Assembly (NCBI GenBank): GCA_008704415.1
Contig: VXIS01000071.1
Coordinates: 62,001 to 126,000 of the forward strand
Source of the DNA: Sphaerosporella brunnea
Lineage: Eukaryota; Ascomycota; Pezizomycetes; Pezizales; Pyronemataceae
DNA length: 64,000 nt
Direction: 5' to 3'
Shown: one piece after another, positions 45,134-57,150 of the stretch
How positions within the stretch are numbered: position 1 is the first letter of the stretch
Layout of the letters: each line of letters starts with the position of its first letter
Position numbers and translations under genes: made by a program
The notes under the pieces: generated by a model
Database searches by the model: none
What the model saw: only the letters and a program-made list of their open reading frames with translations
What the model was told of the DNA's origin: nothing

Positions 45134-48100
45134 ATGCCGCACGCCGCTTCCGCGAATCGTTCGCCTTCCACCCCCGCCACGGTTTTCTTGACGCCGCTCA
45201 AGAACTGCCTTCTAAACCTCCCTGCCTCCCTGGTATCCGTTCTGGTCTCGCAGAATACCCCCGCCCAGAATGTCATCGTCGAAATCTCATATCGGGGTTC
45301 CTCGCCGGGAAGCGCCTCCTCAGTCCAGCGCACAGCATACGCAGGATGGACGGGCATGCAGAGTAAGCGGAAGCCGACAGCAGGCACGCCGCTGCGCGCC
45401 GGGGAGGATGCCGTGATCGAGATGGATCCGGCGTTGGCACGCAACATAGGGGTGACCGATGGGACGAAGGTATGCTTCCAGCTAGACAGCTCCTGCATCA
45501 TGTCATCGTCGTCGTAGATTCACGAACATCATCGCATTCTAAAAGCTAGTGGAATGTATAGGTCTCGATCCAGCTACACATAGACCCACCGGTAGCGCAC
45601 ACGCTGCACATCGAGCCCCTTACCGCGAGCGACTGGGAGATCATTGAGCTGCACGCGTCGTTCCTGGAGCTCAACTTGCTCTCGCAGATCCGCTGCGTCA
45701 CCACCTCCCATCCCCTCTCGGTCTATCTGTCGCCGACGTCTACCGCTTCTATACGCCTGACAAAAGTCGAACCCGAGTCGGCATTGTCTTCGCCGAGCGG
45801 CTTCGCAAAAATCTCGCCAGATGCGGAAATCATCGTTGCGCCAAAAACTAGGCAACGGAGACCCAGTAGGGGCGCCAAGTCTACCACGAGCACGCGGACC
45901 GCCAGGAAGAAACCCGAAGCTGCTCCCCATGCGTTGTCAAACAAGTCGGCGCTCTTCTTGAGAGCAGTTGTGTTGCCGTTTGCACAGCACATGCCAGTTG
46001 TTGATGATGAAGTGGAGGAAGAGGAAGAGAGTGAAGAGATGCTTGGCGGTGGAAGAGGGTTCACAGTCTATCTGGATCCCAGCGCCATAGCATCCAAGCA
46101 GCTTCGAGGTACATCCAAGGTGGTGGTATCGGTTGTCCGGCCGCCGTCGTTGCAACCGGCCAAAGACCCGTCCCTGCAACAGGCTGAACAGGCCGAGAAG
46201 GAAAAGAAGGAGAAAGAAGACGGAATTACAGCGGCAACGAAGATAGTAGCCAATGTTCGGCCGTGGGATACTGCGCCGGATTCCAAGCACGTAGCACTAT
46301 CCCGCCTTCTTGCCGCCGCCCTCCAACTCTTTGAAGGGGAGACTGGCCCCATGGTGCGACTCGAGGCAGCACTCCAACCAGTGCCGCACAAGATCCTCGC
46401 CAAAGTCAAGATACACCCATTCACGAAGGGCGGCAAAGAGGATGGCGTTAGATGGGGTGGAGGCACGAAGCGATTGGAAGACATGGCAATTGCTCGACTT
46501 CAAGAAGTTCTTGGGGCCAAGCGGCTGCGTAACGGCACGAACGCCATGATTGAGGAAGATCTGGCGTCGATATCTCCTGGAGAAGGTGTTTTGGAAGGAC
46601 CGCTTACCGACGGCATGGTACTTCCCGCCATCGATGACTCCCCGATTGCGTCTGGCGGAATCATCAAGCTGGAGGTTTCGACCATCGAAGGCGCAGATGC
46701 TTCACAGGCTCCGCTGCTGAAATGGTACATCGCCGGAGACAAGAAGCCTGTCCTGGAGATTGCCTCGGCCATCCCCAAGCCGCCTGTGCCATCGCAGCCC
46801 GAAACCATGTTCGTACCAGACGAGAAGGACGAAGTGGTAGGAGTTGACAACGTGCTCCAATCCGTCACCGAGAACCTGCTATCAGCATCCTCCGTACTTC
46901 TGGCAGGAGCTCACGGCTCTGGAAAAACCTCCGTCGTACGGTTGATTGCAAAGAGGCTTTCTGGCGCCCCGCACTTCTACCGAGTGATCGACCCGGGATC
47001 TCTCTCCAAACTCGCAGACGAGCGTGTCGGCACCGTCAAAGAGAACTTGAACCGCTGGTTCGCAGAGGCAACCTGGATGGCCGGAAAATCCTCCCGCAGC
47101 GTTCTGCTCTTGGATGACCTGGACAGACTGTGTGCAGCCGAGTCCGAGAACCAGGACAACTCCCGGGTACGCCAGCTCGCAGAAATAGTAGTCTCCACAG
47201 TCAAGAAGTACACCGCCGGCAAGTCCGTCGTAGTCCTGGCCAGCTGTCAGGCCAAGGAGAGTCTTCACAGCCACTTAATCGGCACACACGTCTTCCGCGA
47301 GACCATCGCGCTCAAAGCAATGACCAAAGAAGGGCGGCGCACCGTATTGGACGGAATAGTCAAGACTCGCGGCGGCGTAGATCCCTCTCTCGATCTCCGT
47401 GACATCGCAGCAAAGACGGAGGGGTACATGCCCGGCGACCTAGCGCTGCTCGTAGACCGCGCCCGCCACGAAGCCGTAGTCCGCATCGTCGACAACTCGG
47501 ACTCCTCCACCGTCAACTCCCTCGTGCTCAGCTCCGAGGACTTCGACTCCGCGCTCGCCGGCTTCGTGCCCGCCGGTCTGCGCGGCGTAAAACTGCAAAC
47601 CTCTGGTGCTTCTTGGAAAGACATTGGAGGTCTTATGGAAACCCGCAAGATCCTACTCGAAACCCTCGAGTGGCCAACTAAATACGCCCCCATCTTCGCC
47701 TCCTGTCCCCTCCGCCTCCGTTCCGGCCTGCTCCTGTACGGCTACCCGGGGTGCGGAAAAACCCTCCTCGCCTCGGCGGTGGCCGGCGAATGCGGCCTCA
47801 ACTTCATCTCCGTCAAGGGTCCCGAAATCTTGAACAAATACATCGGCGCATCAGAAAAAAGCGTCCGCGACCTCTTCGAGCGCGCATCCGGCGCAAAGCC
47901 TTGCGTATTATTCTTCGACGAGTTTGACTCCATCGCTCCAAAGCGTGGACACGACTCTACGGGCGTCACCGACCGAGTCGTGAACCAGATGCTGACGCAG
48001 ATGGATGGTGCCGAAGGGCTCGAAGGGGTGTATGTCCTTGCGGCCACCAGCAGACCGGACCTTATCGACCCCGCGCTACTCCGTCCGGGGCGATTGGATA

Positions 48101-48800
48101 AATCCCTGATCTGCGATCTCCCCAACTTTGAGGACCGCCTCGATATCATCCGCGCCGTCGGCGGGAAGGTGCGTTTTTCGCCGCACGTCGATGTGGCCGA
48201 GATTGCGCGGCGCACCGAGGGATATAGCGGCGCGGACCTACAAGCCGTCGTCTACAACGCGCACCTGGAGGCGGTGCAGGGCGTCATCGGCGAGGAAATC
48301 AAACGCAAGGAACGGCAGATGGAGGAAAAGAAACCCGGCGCTGATCAGGAGGAACTCGAGTTCCTCGAGTTTGTCTGGGGCGACGCCAAGGGGAAACATC
48401 AGCCTGTGCATTCGAAGGGGAAGGATCGCGGGTTGTTGGTTGAGAAGGTATTCCTCCCGCCGCCGCCCCCCCCCCCCCCAAAAAAAAAAATGAACTTGTT
48501 TGTGCTAATATCAGGGAATAGATTCAATCCCTCAAATCATCCTCCAAATCCAAATCCTCCGCTAGCAACAAAAATAAGGCATCCTCGTCGACAGAGGAAA
48601 CCGAGGGGGGCAAGAAAGAAAGCATCTTGATCACGTGGGATCACGTCGAGACCAGTCTCAAGACTACCCGCCCCAGTATCTCCCCGCAGGAGCAGGCGCG
48701 GCTGAAGAAAATCTACGACGAGTTTGTGGGTGATAGAAACGGCGAGATGCCGACGGGCCAGGGGTCGACTGAGGTGGGCGGGAGGAGCAGCTTGATGTGA
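45134..48800 (+). CDS. pex1: Peroxin PEX1, double AAA ATPase
   Basis: With PEX6 forms the ATPase that pulls the import receptor PEX5 out of the peroxisomal membrane. Exons 45134-45469, 45562-48447 and 48522-48800 give 1166 residues. The N-terminal double-psi-barrel region begins FLTPLKNCLLNLPASLVSVL. D1 has Walker A AGAHGSGKTS near 559-568 and Walker B VLLLDDLDRL. D2 has GYPGCGKT near 838-845, VLFFDEFDSIAPKRG, and the second-region-of-homology arginines in LRPGRLDKSL. The degenerate D1 and canonical D2 are typical of PEX1. The C-terminal exon after a C/A homopolymer-rich intron gives ILITWDHVETSLKTTRPSIS, also typical. Acceptor AATAG (48517-48521) is need for the frame. Confidence 0.96.
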
Positions 48801-49016
48801 GGAGAGGCCCGATGCGGGTTATGATGCTTCTTCTTCTTCTCTTTCTTCTTTAGTTTTTAATACCATTTGATCGGCGGGAGGAATATCGTTCGAATTCTTT
48901 CTTCTAGAAGAAAGAGGTTGAGTGAGTGCTCGAACTGGTGCGGGGTATTACAAAGCAAATACTGCAGTCTATCGTGGGGTATCTATGATGAAGGGAGGAA
49001 AAAAGTGAGAGAGAGA
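48801..49016. other. Convergent spacer PEX1 / glycosyltransferase-like gene
   Basis: 216 bp, TTC-rich at the left; no gene seen. Confidence 0.3.
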
Positions 49017-50399
49017 TCACACGCAAAACTCCTTCGCAAATGCCTTATATCTCTGCAACACATCCGTCCGCTTGAGTCCATCCTCCTCCTGGGTTCCAAA
49101 GGCATACAATGCCGCCAGCGCTCTTCCGTCCACAATCACATCTGCCACCCGTCAGTCAGCATTCACCTCCACATATATGCTCTGGGGGGGGGGACTCACG
49201 TCTCTTCAACTTTTTACTGATATCCACAGTCCAGAACCCCGCCTCATCCCTATTAACGGGTAAATGCTCGACCGCATCCTTCCCCCACAACGCCACCATG
49301 CCCACGCCCAGGCGTTCATATTCCATATCCCACGCACCAAAATTATACCCCGCCAGGCCACCCGCAATCTCCGCGTTCTGGAAAAAAGAGTAATGTGCCT
49401 GCGCAGCGACTTCCCAGCCGGTCCAGTCCCCGTCGTACCGTGCCGGCGTGGAATCGAGATTTGTGGCGTTTACCGGCAGCCAGCGGTGGTGGGATTTCGG
49501 CGCTTTGGGGGTGTAGCCTGCCTTGGGCGGAGGGAGTAGCGGCAGCGAGGATGTGCGCCAGTTGGTTAGGGGCGTGGGCTTGGGCGGGAGGGGCTCCGGG
49601 AGGAACGGGCGTACCGCGCCCAGTCGCGCGTGGAGTTGGGATAGTGGGGGGTTGTTGATAGTGTTTGCAGAGATCATGAGCGGCGCTTTGTGTGCGAGGC
49701 GGTGCTGGACCAGCGCCGGAATGGCGGCGTCGCTGATATATGTTATTGTCGAGTCGAGTTTTATGTACAGAACCTCGGGGTCGAGTTCGATGCCGTCCCT
49801 GCTGCTATCAGTCCCGGGGGTATATCGCTGACGGATGGAAGGGGCGGGGCGGGTACCAGGCGGAGTGAGGAACCCCTCGAGAAGCCATGTGCCGTGTCAC
49901 TCCGTGTTGATACACCTCCGGCTCCGATTTGATGACTTTTTCCAGCGCAGCCAGATCGCCGGGATCTTTTGCCGTCGTGACGAAGATGACTTTTTCCAGC
50001 AATCCGCCGTTTTTAACCAAATTCCTCTATTCCCCCCTGTCAGCCCCCCATCATCAGCTATCCCGCGGCAAGAGTACCCACCCGCAGATAACACTCCCCC
50101 ACCACACCGCTCTCCCACGTCTCCCAAAACACCAGCGCATGCACCGCCACCTCCTTCGGCTTCACAAACACCGTCCCGTCCGCAAACGTCCACGCCGGAT
50201 TTCCCTCCGCATCTTTGGATCTTCCTGGGACGATGTTGGCGTGCTGGGAGGATGGATGGTGCACCCGTGGGGCTAGCGCCCAGATTCCGGCGAAGAGAAC
50301 GAAGATCCCAAGCGCGCCGAGGAGGCCTTGGAGCTTGCGGTTGGTCTTCAGGTGCGTGCCTAGCGCTTGGTATTTGTAGTTTGCAGTGGGGGAAGACAT
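49017..50399 (-). CDS. Glycosyltransferase-like type II membrane protein, DxD motif lost
   Basis: Exons 50399-50082, 50026-49857, 49801-49200 and 49141-49017 give 404 residues. A cytosolic start (SSPTANYKYQALGTHLK) is followed by one span LLGALGIFVLFAGIWALA near 27-45, and the rest is luminal. It matches a conserved fungal family of Golgi-type proteins that I know only as hypothetical, with CYLRRNLVKNGGLLEKVIFV, ISANTINNPPLSQLHARLGA, HRWLPVNATN and DGRALAALYAFG. Relatives as I recall them carry K-[IM]-D-D-D at the metal site; here the place reads YIKLDSTITYIS, so the acidic triplet is gone. Intron 2 ends in tandem AG sites that allow a one-residue shift (49801 or 49804). A glycosyltransferase fold is inferred; catalysis is doubtful. 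Confidence 0.75.
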
Positions 50400-51109
50400 T
50401 GCATCGGTGTCGAGGCGGGGAGGGAGAAAGGAGAGGTTGAAATTGAAATTGACGTGAGAGGTAGGGATTGCCGTTTGGTTAGCTGCTGGAAAATCATGGC
50501 ATGGCCGCATGCGGAAAGAAGCAAGGTTCATCTCCCGCATTGGGGACAACCAGCCGCTTGTGGTTGGTGGGACGCAAGTGGGCACGATTCTCTCTGCCGA
50601 GAAGATTGGTACCTCGATGGAGCTTTCAAACACAATCGTGTTGGCTCTTTTTTTTTAAATCACAAACGTTGGGCAGGCAAAAAATCACATTTTGCAACAC
50701 GAGTTTACTAACATCCTCGAGCACCATAAAGCTCGTCCCCCACCTGCCATAGTCACTCTCTTATAAACCGCCCCATAGTGCGCCGAATATTAAGAGCTTT
50801 TGTGCGCGAGCTGACCCCGCATGTAGACCGAACTTGTGGGCCTCTTATAAGTCAGCATCATGTATCATGCCTTGTAATGGGTTTGTACATGTCTGGACGT
50901 GCAGGTACTTGTTAAATCAACATCCTCATGGCACGTTCCTTGAATTATGGGGAAACGTCCTCCAAAGCACCCTTAATATCGTTAAAATACTCTTCCGACA
51001 AGCCCTTCAACTTCTTTCCTTAAGAAAGCGGCTTTTCAACAATGTTGGATTACAGAGTACAGCCGGTGGTGTAATATGTATAACTCGAGGGTGGCGGACC
51101 AGTGCCTCA

Positions 51110-52308
51110 CCCACATTATGTCAGGACGCATATTAGAGGGAACGCAAAAGGCGAAAGCAAAAGGTCTCAGTCCATCAGTCTAAACTGTTAGTGGTTTATC
51201 TTGATCACCTTGAGCTCGAGAGACGTGATCTGTCAGCTGCAGCTTCCGTCGATCCTCTCGGCGATTGGTGCAGATTGTCCTTGCAGCGTTGGCTACTGAC
51301 GATTCCTCCCATATTCATCATAGCAAGACTTTTTCGCTTTCTCCATTTTGGGCGGACAGCCTTTATTCCAACAAACAAACAAACAAAAAAAAAAAAATCC
51401 AATCCTCGAAGATCTTCGGGTTCCATACGGTTTATATAAGCTTTGGCCTTCGCAGCGGCCAGGCCCATCGCCTTGAGTCCGTCAATTCCGACCTCGACGA
51501 AGGAATTCGATTGGTACAGCGATGCCACTCTCGGCCTCGTACTCCCAATTTCCGTCGACTCAGCATTTTCTCCGGCCGTGAAGGGATGGATGCCAGTGGG
51601 GTCCTGGCTATGCGCGATTCCGGTAACCTATGGGCTGGCACGAAGGGGTTGTCCCGGAGTCTTCACGGCCAGAGCAGAAGCGGGGATGATTGGTGGAAGG
51701 CTACGACTGCTGCTTCCACTGCCGCCAGGCCAAGGTCGTGGGTGGGTATCGCTCCACCGTGAAGATTCCTTCCTGCTATCTCGAAGGCAGCGTCAGCGGT
51801 GTCGTCTGTAGCATGGCTGGCTGGCCGCGTGAGTCAGGCTGTCATACATACGAGCAGGCTTGCCGATAGCCAGCCAGCCGGGCCGGCTTGCCCCATGGCT
51901 GCTTGACGGCCAGGGTTGGGCTGTTTGGCTGCCATTGCAGACTCGCGCCTCGGTTCGATCAGGTGCATCCACGGCAAAAGCTTCGACAAAACAATGAATG
52001 CCTGGCTGTGTCACCTGACGTTATTTCTGTGGATATATTTGCTTCTAGATTTAATAGCAGGCCTTGCACTGATTGACCTATGGCTTGACTAACACCTGTT
52101 GCCCGACTAAGGCTCGCCTCGCCACGCCCCGGGTCCAAAGCGGTTATTTTCATTGGTGGAGAAACAATCGCATAGGCATAGGATCAACAGTTCCATTACA
52201 TTGCGAAGGGCGGAGCAACGCGGAGCTCCGCACGAGGGATCACTCGCCATGAGGGGGCCTCACCAGCCAGCACTCGGTCCATCCCCACATTATGTCGGGA
52301 CGCATATT
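51110..52308. repeat. Dispersed pair of 25-bp direct repeats
   Basis: The segments at 51110-51134 and 52284-52308 (both contain CCCACATTATGTC and GGACGCATATT) match at 24 of 25 bases in the same orientation, 1.17 kb apart. Flanks do not match. They could be remnants of one repeat family or the edges of an old insertion. Confidence 0.7.
51815..51879. repeat. Hairpin with 11-bp perfect arms
   Basis: GGCTGGCTGGC at 51815-51825 is the exact reverse complement of GCCAGCCAGCC at 51869-51879, with a 43-base loop. The flanks continue GC-rich (GGGCCGGC). No coding. Confidence 0.6.
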
Positions 52309-53931
52309 CCAGTTGCAACAGTATACATACAGCATCCTCAACACACATATCTAAGACGAGAGAACTCGTCCAAAGCCAGCCCAAGCCACAGAAGCTACAA
52401 TTCCCCATACAACCCGCCACAGGCCTAAACTGTCATTAAGGCCCTGTTCGGTAACCACCGTGGTTTTGGAGTTACCATACAAAAAGTCGCGAGTGGTGGT
52501 TTTTGAGTTGAGCTCGCATTCGCGTTCCGGCTGTAACTAGACCTTGTAATCCGCATCGCCGACAAGTTGTAAAGCCGAGATTTGTTGCCTCTCGGAACAA
52601 CCCTCTTCTTCTTCTTCTTTCCAGCTCTCGAGTATTTCGCGAGCAATCCCGCGCTGTGGAGGAGAGCGAACTACAAGATCAAGTTTCTATCGAAGGCCGA
52701 AATATGAAATTCCATACCACCTATATCAGCACATGCATGCACTCCCATCCACCTGACACTTTGGCTGCCAGCAATCATAAGAGGATGGGTATGGCGCTCG
52801 AAAACTGCGAATCCGCGGTGAAAGGCATCGTGAGGGTCTTCATTCGACATCGTAGCCATTTGCTTGACGGTTCGAAGTTGGAGTGGTGGGTAGTTAGCCA
52901 CTCTACCAATCTTAAGGACGTCGCGCTCACACTTCGAGTTTTGTAGATGTCACAAAGCTCAACAAGCGGTACTCTGATAGCTCCGTGATCATTCCTGCAC
53001 ATAAAGTTTTTGGGAGCCACCCAAAGTCCGCCCATGAACGCCTCACGACACCCAACCGAGCAGCAGCACTACCCGCCTCGTGCAAGGCATTCTCATTCTC
53101 GCCTGCCGGATCCGTTGAAGGCTGTGAGTTTGGGGAGCTGCATGCAGTCGATCGACCAAGCGCCCTGCACGCAAACGTTTCAGCAACCAACTGCGCGTCG
53201 ATAAGCGAGCTTGGTTACATAAGCAGATGTCGGTAGGCGAGTCACCAGACACGGACTTACGTGACCAGCAAACAAACCAAACTGTGGAGTCGGGGATGTG
53301 GGGTGGCCACGAAGCATGGCGCATGCATTTCCAGGGATCAGAACCCGAGGCCGGTCCTTCCAGCCCTATTGTGAGGCAAACTGACAACGACAGCGTGCGG
53401 AGGAAAGACGGAGAAGAAGCGTGCGCGTATCGTTCGTGTATGAGTGTCGAACGTGGCGGGCCTTTCTCGATCCTCATGCGTGTCATCGCCTTCGAGCGGA
53501 AGACGCGTCACTGAATAGCACTCGGCCGCATGCTGCGGGTTGTCGTTTGAAGACGCGCAATGACCTCACAATTCTGCTGGTCGCTGATTTCCACGAGGAT
53601 TGAGTGTCCCTGGCAGCTCCCGAGCGGCTAATTGGCGGGCACGATTCGAATTCCCAGCGGGCGCTGATCCGTTTGACAGATGGGCCTGTGTGCTCGAGTA
53701 ACTGCCTGCAGAGGAGAATGTTGCCGGCGCTTAACTGCTTCCTGCCCCCAGCCACCACTGCCGGCTTCCACGCGACAAACATTTTGTGCGACGTGAATGA
53801 CGTTGTTGTTGCTGCCGTTGGGCAGTCGGGTGGACAGCTGTACGGGTGCCCCCGCCTGTGCATACTGGCAGATTAATTCACTTTACGCCCCCCCACCTGC
53901 CCTTCTGAATCCCATACATTACCTGCCCTTC

Positions 53932-55257
53932 ATGCCTCGCATCCTTGACCTTCCAAATGAGCTTCTTATCCAAATTATCCAGGCTCTCGTTGTACCCGGT
54001 GGCAACAAGAACCACTCAGTATTCAATCTGTGCATCGTCAATCGCCGGCTCTCGGGTCTTGCCACCGTAGAGCTGCACCGTCAATTCTCGGCTACCAGTC
54101 ACCGACGCAATATATACGTGCGCGAGTTCCTGCGTCTGCTCGATCGCCAGCCCGATCTCGCCAATACCGTCGAGAGCGCAGCACTGCTTCCAAAAGAAGT
54201 GACCAGCCCGCATTCGCGGTTCTTCTGGAAATGGGTCGGATCGGGATATATCGGCGAGGACGTCAGCGACGAAGGCAGCGTCAAGACCGAAACGGCCCCG
54301 GTCGTAAAGTTGCTGGGCATGCTCCATAACCTCCAAAAGCTGACTGTGGAAATAAACCATCTCGAAGAGCTCGTGCGAGTCTCTTCATCGCCGCCATTCC
54401 CCGTCCTCAAGTCCCTCACTGTCGCCAAGGCTCTTCGTGATACCCGCGGCGCGGGTTGGCTTCCGCTGGGCCTCATATTGTCGATCCTCGATGCGACGCC
54501 AAAGCTTCGAAGCCTCGAAATTCAAGGCGGCGGAATTACCACCGTCGGAGCTATGGACTACTCGCATGACCATTGGTCGGAGAATCATAAGAACGAGCTG
54601 GAAAAGCTTTCCGCAAATAGCACTGTCAAAGCATCCCTCGACGAGCTGCGCTTTGTCAACTGTAATCTTCATGGCGAATGGCTGTCCTGGCTGCTCCAAG
54701 CCGTGGCACCGTCCCTCAAGCGGTTCAAATATTCGAGCAAAGTGCCGTATGTGTTCGAGACGATGAAACACCTGGTGGTTGCTCTGAAAGCTGTCCGCAA
54801 TACTTTGTCGGAGCTGATTATCGACGATGATGTCGGAAACGACCACACCGGGCCCTATGGCCATGGGCGGGCTGCGGGGAATCTGGCCGAATTTACGGCC
54901 CTGAAGAGGCTCCGGGCTAGTTACCGTACATTGCTGAACATCGACGAAACGATAACGCTCTCGCCGCACCTGGAAACCTTGGAGGTGACGACTATCGAGG
55001 AGTGGGGAGATGTTGTGGTCCTTCTGTACCAAGACATGATTGCGGCTGTAAAAAGCGCAAGTCTTCGACAGCTGCGCGTTAGCATCCGATTCATCGGGGA
55101 TCGGACTTCGATGGTTGGGCCGACAATGGCCGCGAGAGCTTCTCTGGAGCGAGCTTGTAAGGAGCGTGGAGTACAGCTGGATCTGACGATTTCTGGCCGC
55201 CCGAGGCCTCGACACTGGCCGTTGGTGTGGGGGGTGAACGGCTTCACGTTCCCTTGA
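53932..55257 (+). CDS. F-box protein with LRR-like repeats
   Basis: Likely substrate receptor of an SCF ubiquitin ligase. Intronless, 441 residues. The F-box is at the N-terminus: PRILDLPNELLIQIIQALVV followed by LCIVNRRLSGLATVELHRQF. The rest shows irregular leucine-rich spacing (LHNLQKLTVEINHLEELV, LKSLTVAKAL, TPKLRSLEIQGGGI, SLDELRFVNCNLHGEWLSWL, LKRLRAS, SPHLETLEVTTIEEW), as in F-box/LRR proteins. Substrate unknown; such genes form large, fast-evolving families in filamentous fungi. The ATG at 53932 directly precedes the F-box; an in-frame earlier start at 53797 is unlikely. Confidence 0.85.
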   Translation: MPRILDLPNELLIQIIQALVVPGGNKNHSVFNLCIVNRRLSGLATVELHRQFSATSHRRNIYVREFLRLLDRQPDLANTVESAALLPKEVTSPHSRFFWKWVGSGYIGEDVSDEGSVKTETAPVVKLLGMLHNLQKLTVEINHLEELVRVSSSPPFPVLKSLTVAKALRDTRGAGWLPLGLILSILDATPKLRSLEIQGGGITTVGAMDYSHDHWSENHKNELEKLSANSTVKASLDELRFVNCNLHGEWLSWLLQAVAPSLKRFKYSSKVPYVFETMKHLVVALKAVRNTLSELIIDDDVGNDHTGPYGHGRAAGNLAEFTALKRLRASYRTLLNIDETITLSPHLETLEVTTIEEWGDVVVLLYQDMIAAVKSASLRQLRVSIRFIGDRTSMVGPTMAARASLERACKERGVQLDLTISGRPRPRHWPLVWGVNGFTFP

Positions 55258-56780
55258 GATTTTCAAGACTATGAAGCAGTGCACACACAGGTGAGGAGTC
55301 CATGATTGTTCTTCCTTACCTGTGAGATGTTGTGCATGTCTGACTTCATGTCAAACCGAAAGTAGAGACCAGTCCTTTATAGCTGCAGAGAGGAATTTTT
55401 TCAGATTGCAAGAAACGCGGGGGCCAAAGAAGGACGAACTTCAAGCCAGAAAATATTCCAGCTTTTTGTAGTTGGGGCAAAAATGCATTTTGCTGCTTCA
55501 TGACGATTTCGACTTGGCGTTCAGCAAGTTGATGCAACTCTATCCGGATTTCTTTCCCGTATTATATATATAACTATATATAACTACATTGTAGTAGGGG
55601 TAGCGTGGAGTTGGTCTAAGCTTGCGCCCAGCCGCCATCTCTTCTATCTCTTCTGAGCAGAGAATGGGTCATAAGTATCGTCTGTGTTCAAAGGGTGAAA
55701 GCTCCCCCTCGTTTCCGCCAGTTCATTGAGGTGTGTCCACTGTTCCAAATACCTACTGCATTGCCGTTCAGCCGCTAACTGTTGCTCCGCCACCCGCCGG
55801 TGCGTGCCTCTTTTTAACTTCTTGCACGGGTTTGGCGCGGGCGAGTGATCCTGGAATACCATCTATATAAAACCCGCTCCCGGATGTTGCTGTTGTCCAG
55901 ACCTCACGCCATCATGTATGTCATCATGCCATCCAGGTAGATACATGTATCTACTTGTAGAATGTAGAATGTAAGCTTAAGTAGATTACTCTACCTACCT
56001 AGCTACTTACCTGAAGCCTGCGCCTTGCGGGATCCACTGCCACCTTGTCGACGTCGGGTAGCGGGGGGACTCGGAGGATCAGGAGTAGCCGCGGCCGGTG
56101 CGCGGCAAGGCAGGGACATCAGGGACAAAGCACACGACCCTCCTCGAGCTCGGCCGGCGAGGTTGCCGAGTGTTCACCGAGCGAAGGAAAAATAAGCCTT
56201 GCCTGCATGCAAACAAGGCATGTATCTATTCCCCAATTACCAGCCACCCACCCACCATGCACGTAATATTTAAGGTATGGTCGGGGACACCTAGAGACAT
56301 TCATTTTTGCTTGGTAACACACATACACATGCAAAATAAATATACCCCTGCATCGGTCGAGTGATGAGCGTGAAATCTTTAGGATACCCAAAACCAAACA
56401 AACCCCCTCCGGGTTTAGGTGTCCCCAACCATACCGTAGAATCTCGCGAGAAAAATGCGCTGTGTAAGGCAAGGCAAGGAAAACGTTGCTGACATATGTA
56501 TTTCTATATATGTAAAAAATCTCCGGAGGAAAGGGATGGATCGGACCGCCGGTGGGTGCTGCTTTATTTGGGGTCCCGTGAACCGTACGGGACCACACAC
56601 ACACCGGTGAAGCATGGCTGGCCATGTTCCGGCTGGGGCATCTAGATCATGCTCAGTTGTGTATGTAGGAGGGCGGCCGGCTTGTCTTGTCGCACAACCG
56701 CGCCAATCACAATGGAAGTGAATCTTCCGGAACTGGATCCCCCCTCTGGGGTCGAAGCCAGAGCAGGTAGAATTGAGCCA

Positions 56781-56903
56781 ACGGTCTGGCTCCCGGGCCG
56801 GCCGTCAGGTTGAATTGCGCCAACGGTCAGGCTCCTGGGCCAGCGGTCAGGCTCCTGCGCCAATGGCCAGACTCTTGCGCCGATGGCCAGACTGCCAGTG
56901 CCT
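56781..56903. repeat. 20-22-bp degenerate tandem repeat, about six copies
   Basis: Units beginning CGGTCAGGCTCCTG or a variant follow each other at 56825, 56845, 56865 and 56885, with two more diverged units to the left. Adjacent central units differ at a few positions; outer ones more. Open frames here only reflect the repeat. Confidence 0.8.
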
Positions 56904-57060
56904 ATTTCGCCCTGAGACAATTTGAATTCGGCACGTATTTTCACATCCTCCTCTTTCTGAGTAAGAATCTAACTGCTGCTGCTGCTTTCATACAGGTGTT
57001 GGCTGAAGGGATTGGAATCGAGGAATCTGTATGTTTTAGAGTTGTTTTCTTGCCTTTTTC

Positions 57061-57150
57061 AGTTAGATCAATGGACTATTTCCTTGCCTTGTTCAGTTAG
57101 ATCAATGGACTATTTCCTTGCCTTGTTCAGTTAAATCAATAGATTACCTA
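57061..57150. repeat. 34-bp tandem repeat, about 2.6 copies
   Basis: Two 34-bp units (57061-57094 and 57095-57128) starting AGTTAGATCAATGG are identical; a third partial and diverged copy follows from 57129. The left flank (TTGCCTTTTTC) matches the unit end, so the array may extend slightly left. Confidence 0.9.

Larger units (their letters stand above)
50400..53931. other. 3.5-kb gene-poor island
   Basis: No recognised gene on either strand. Holds a 25-bp repeated segment (51110-51134 and 52284-52308), a hairpin at 51815-51879 with 11-bp perfect arms, a T/A run near 51388-51400, and an isolated GGCCCTGTTCGG at 52439-52450 that recalls hAT-type element ends. A minus-strand frame at about 51205-51528 looks protein-like in its first half (EVGIDGLKAMGLAAAKAKAY) but runs into the homopolymer. 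The right end is the promoter of the F-box gene. Confidence 0.5.

Noticed and set aside
51205..51528. Minus-strand frame with EVGIDGLKAMGLAAAKAKAY
   Set aside because: The second half is translated homopolymer, and the upstream sequence has stops in all frames; perhaps a gene fragment, but not supportable.
52439..52450. hAT-type element end GGCCCTGTTCGG
   Set aside because: No matching inverted end or target duplication was found within the window.
53043..53486. 147-codon minus-strand frame upstream of the F-box gene
   Set aside because: Arg/Ser-rich low-information translation with no recognisable family and competing open frames on the other strand.
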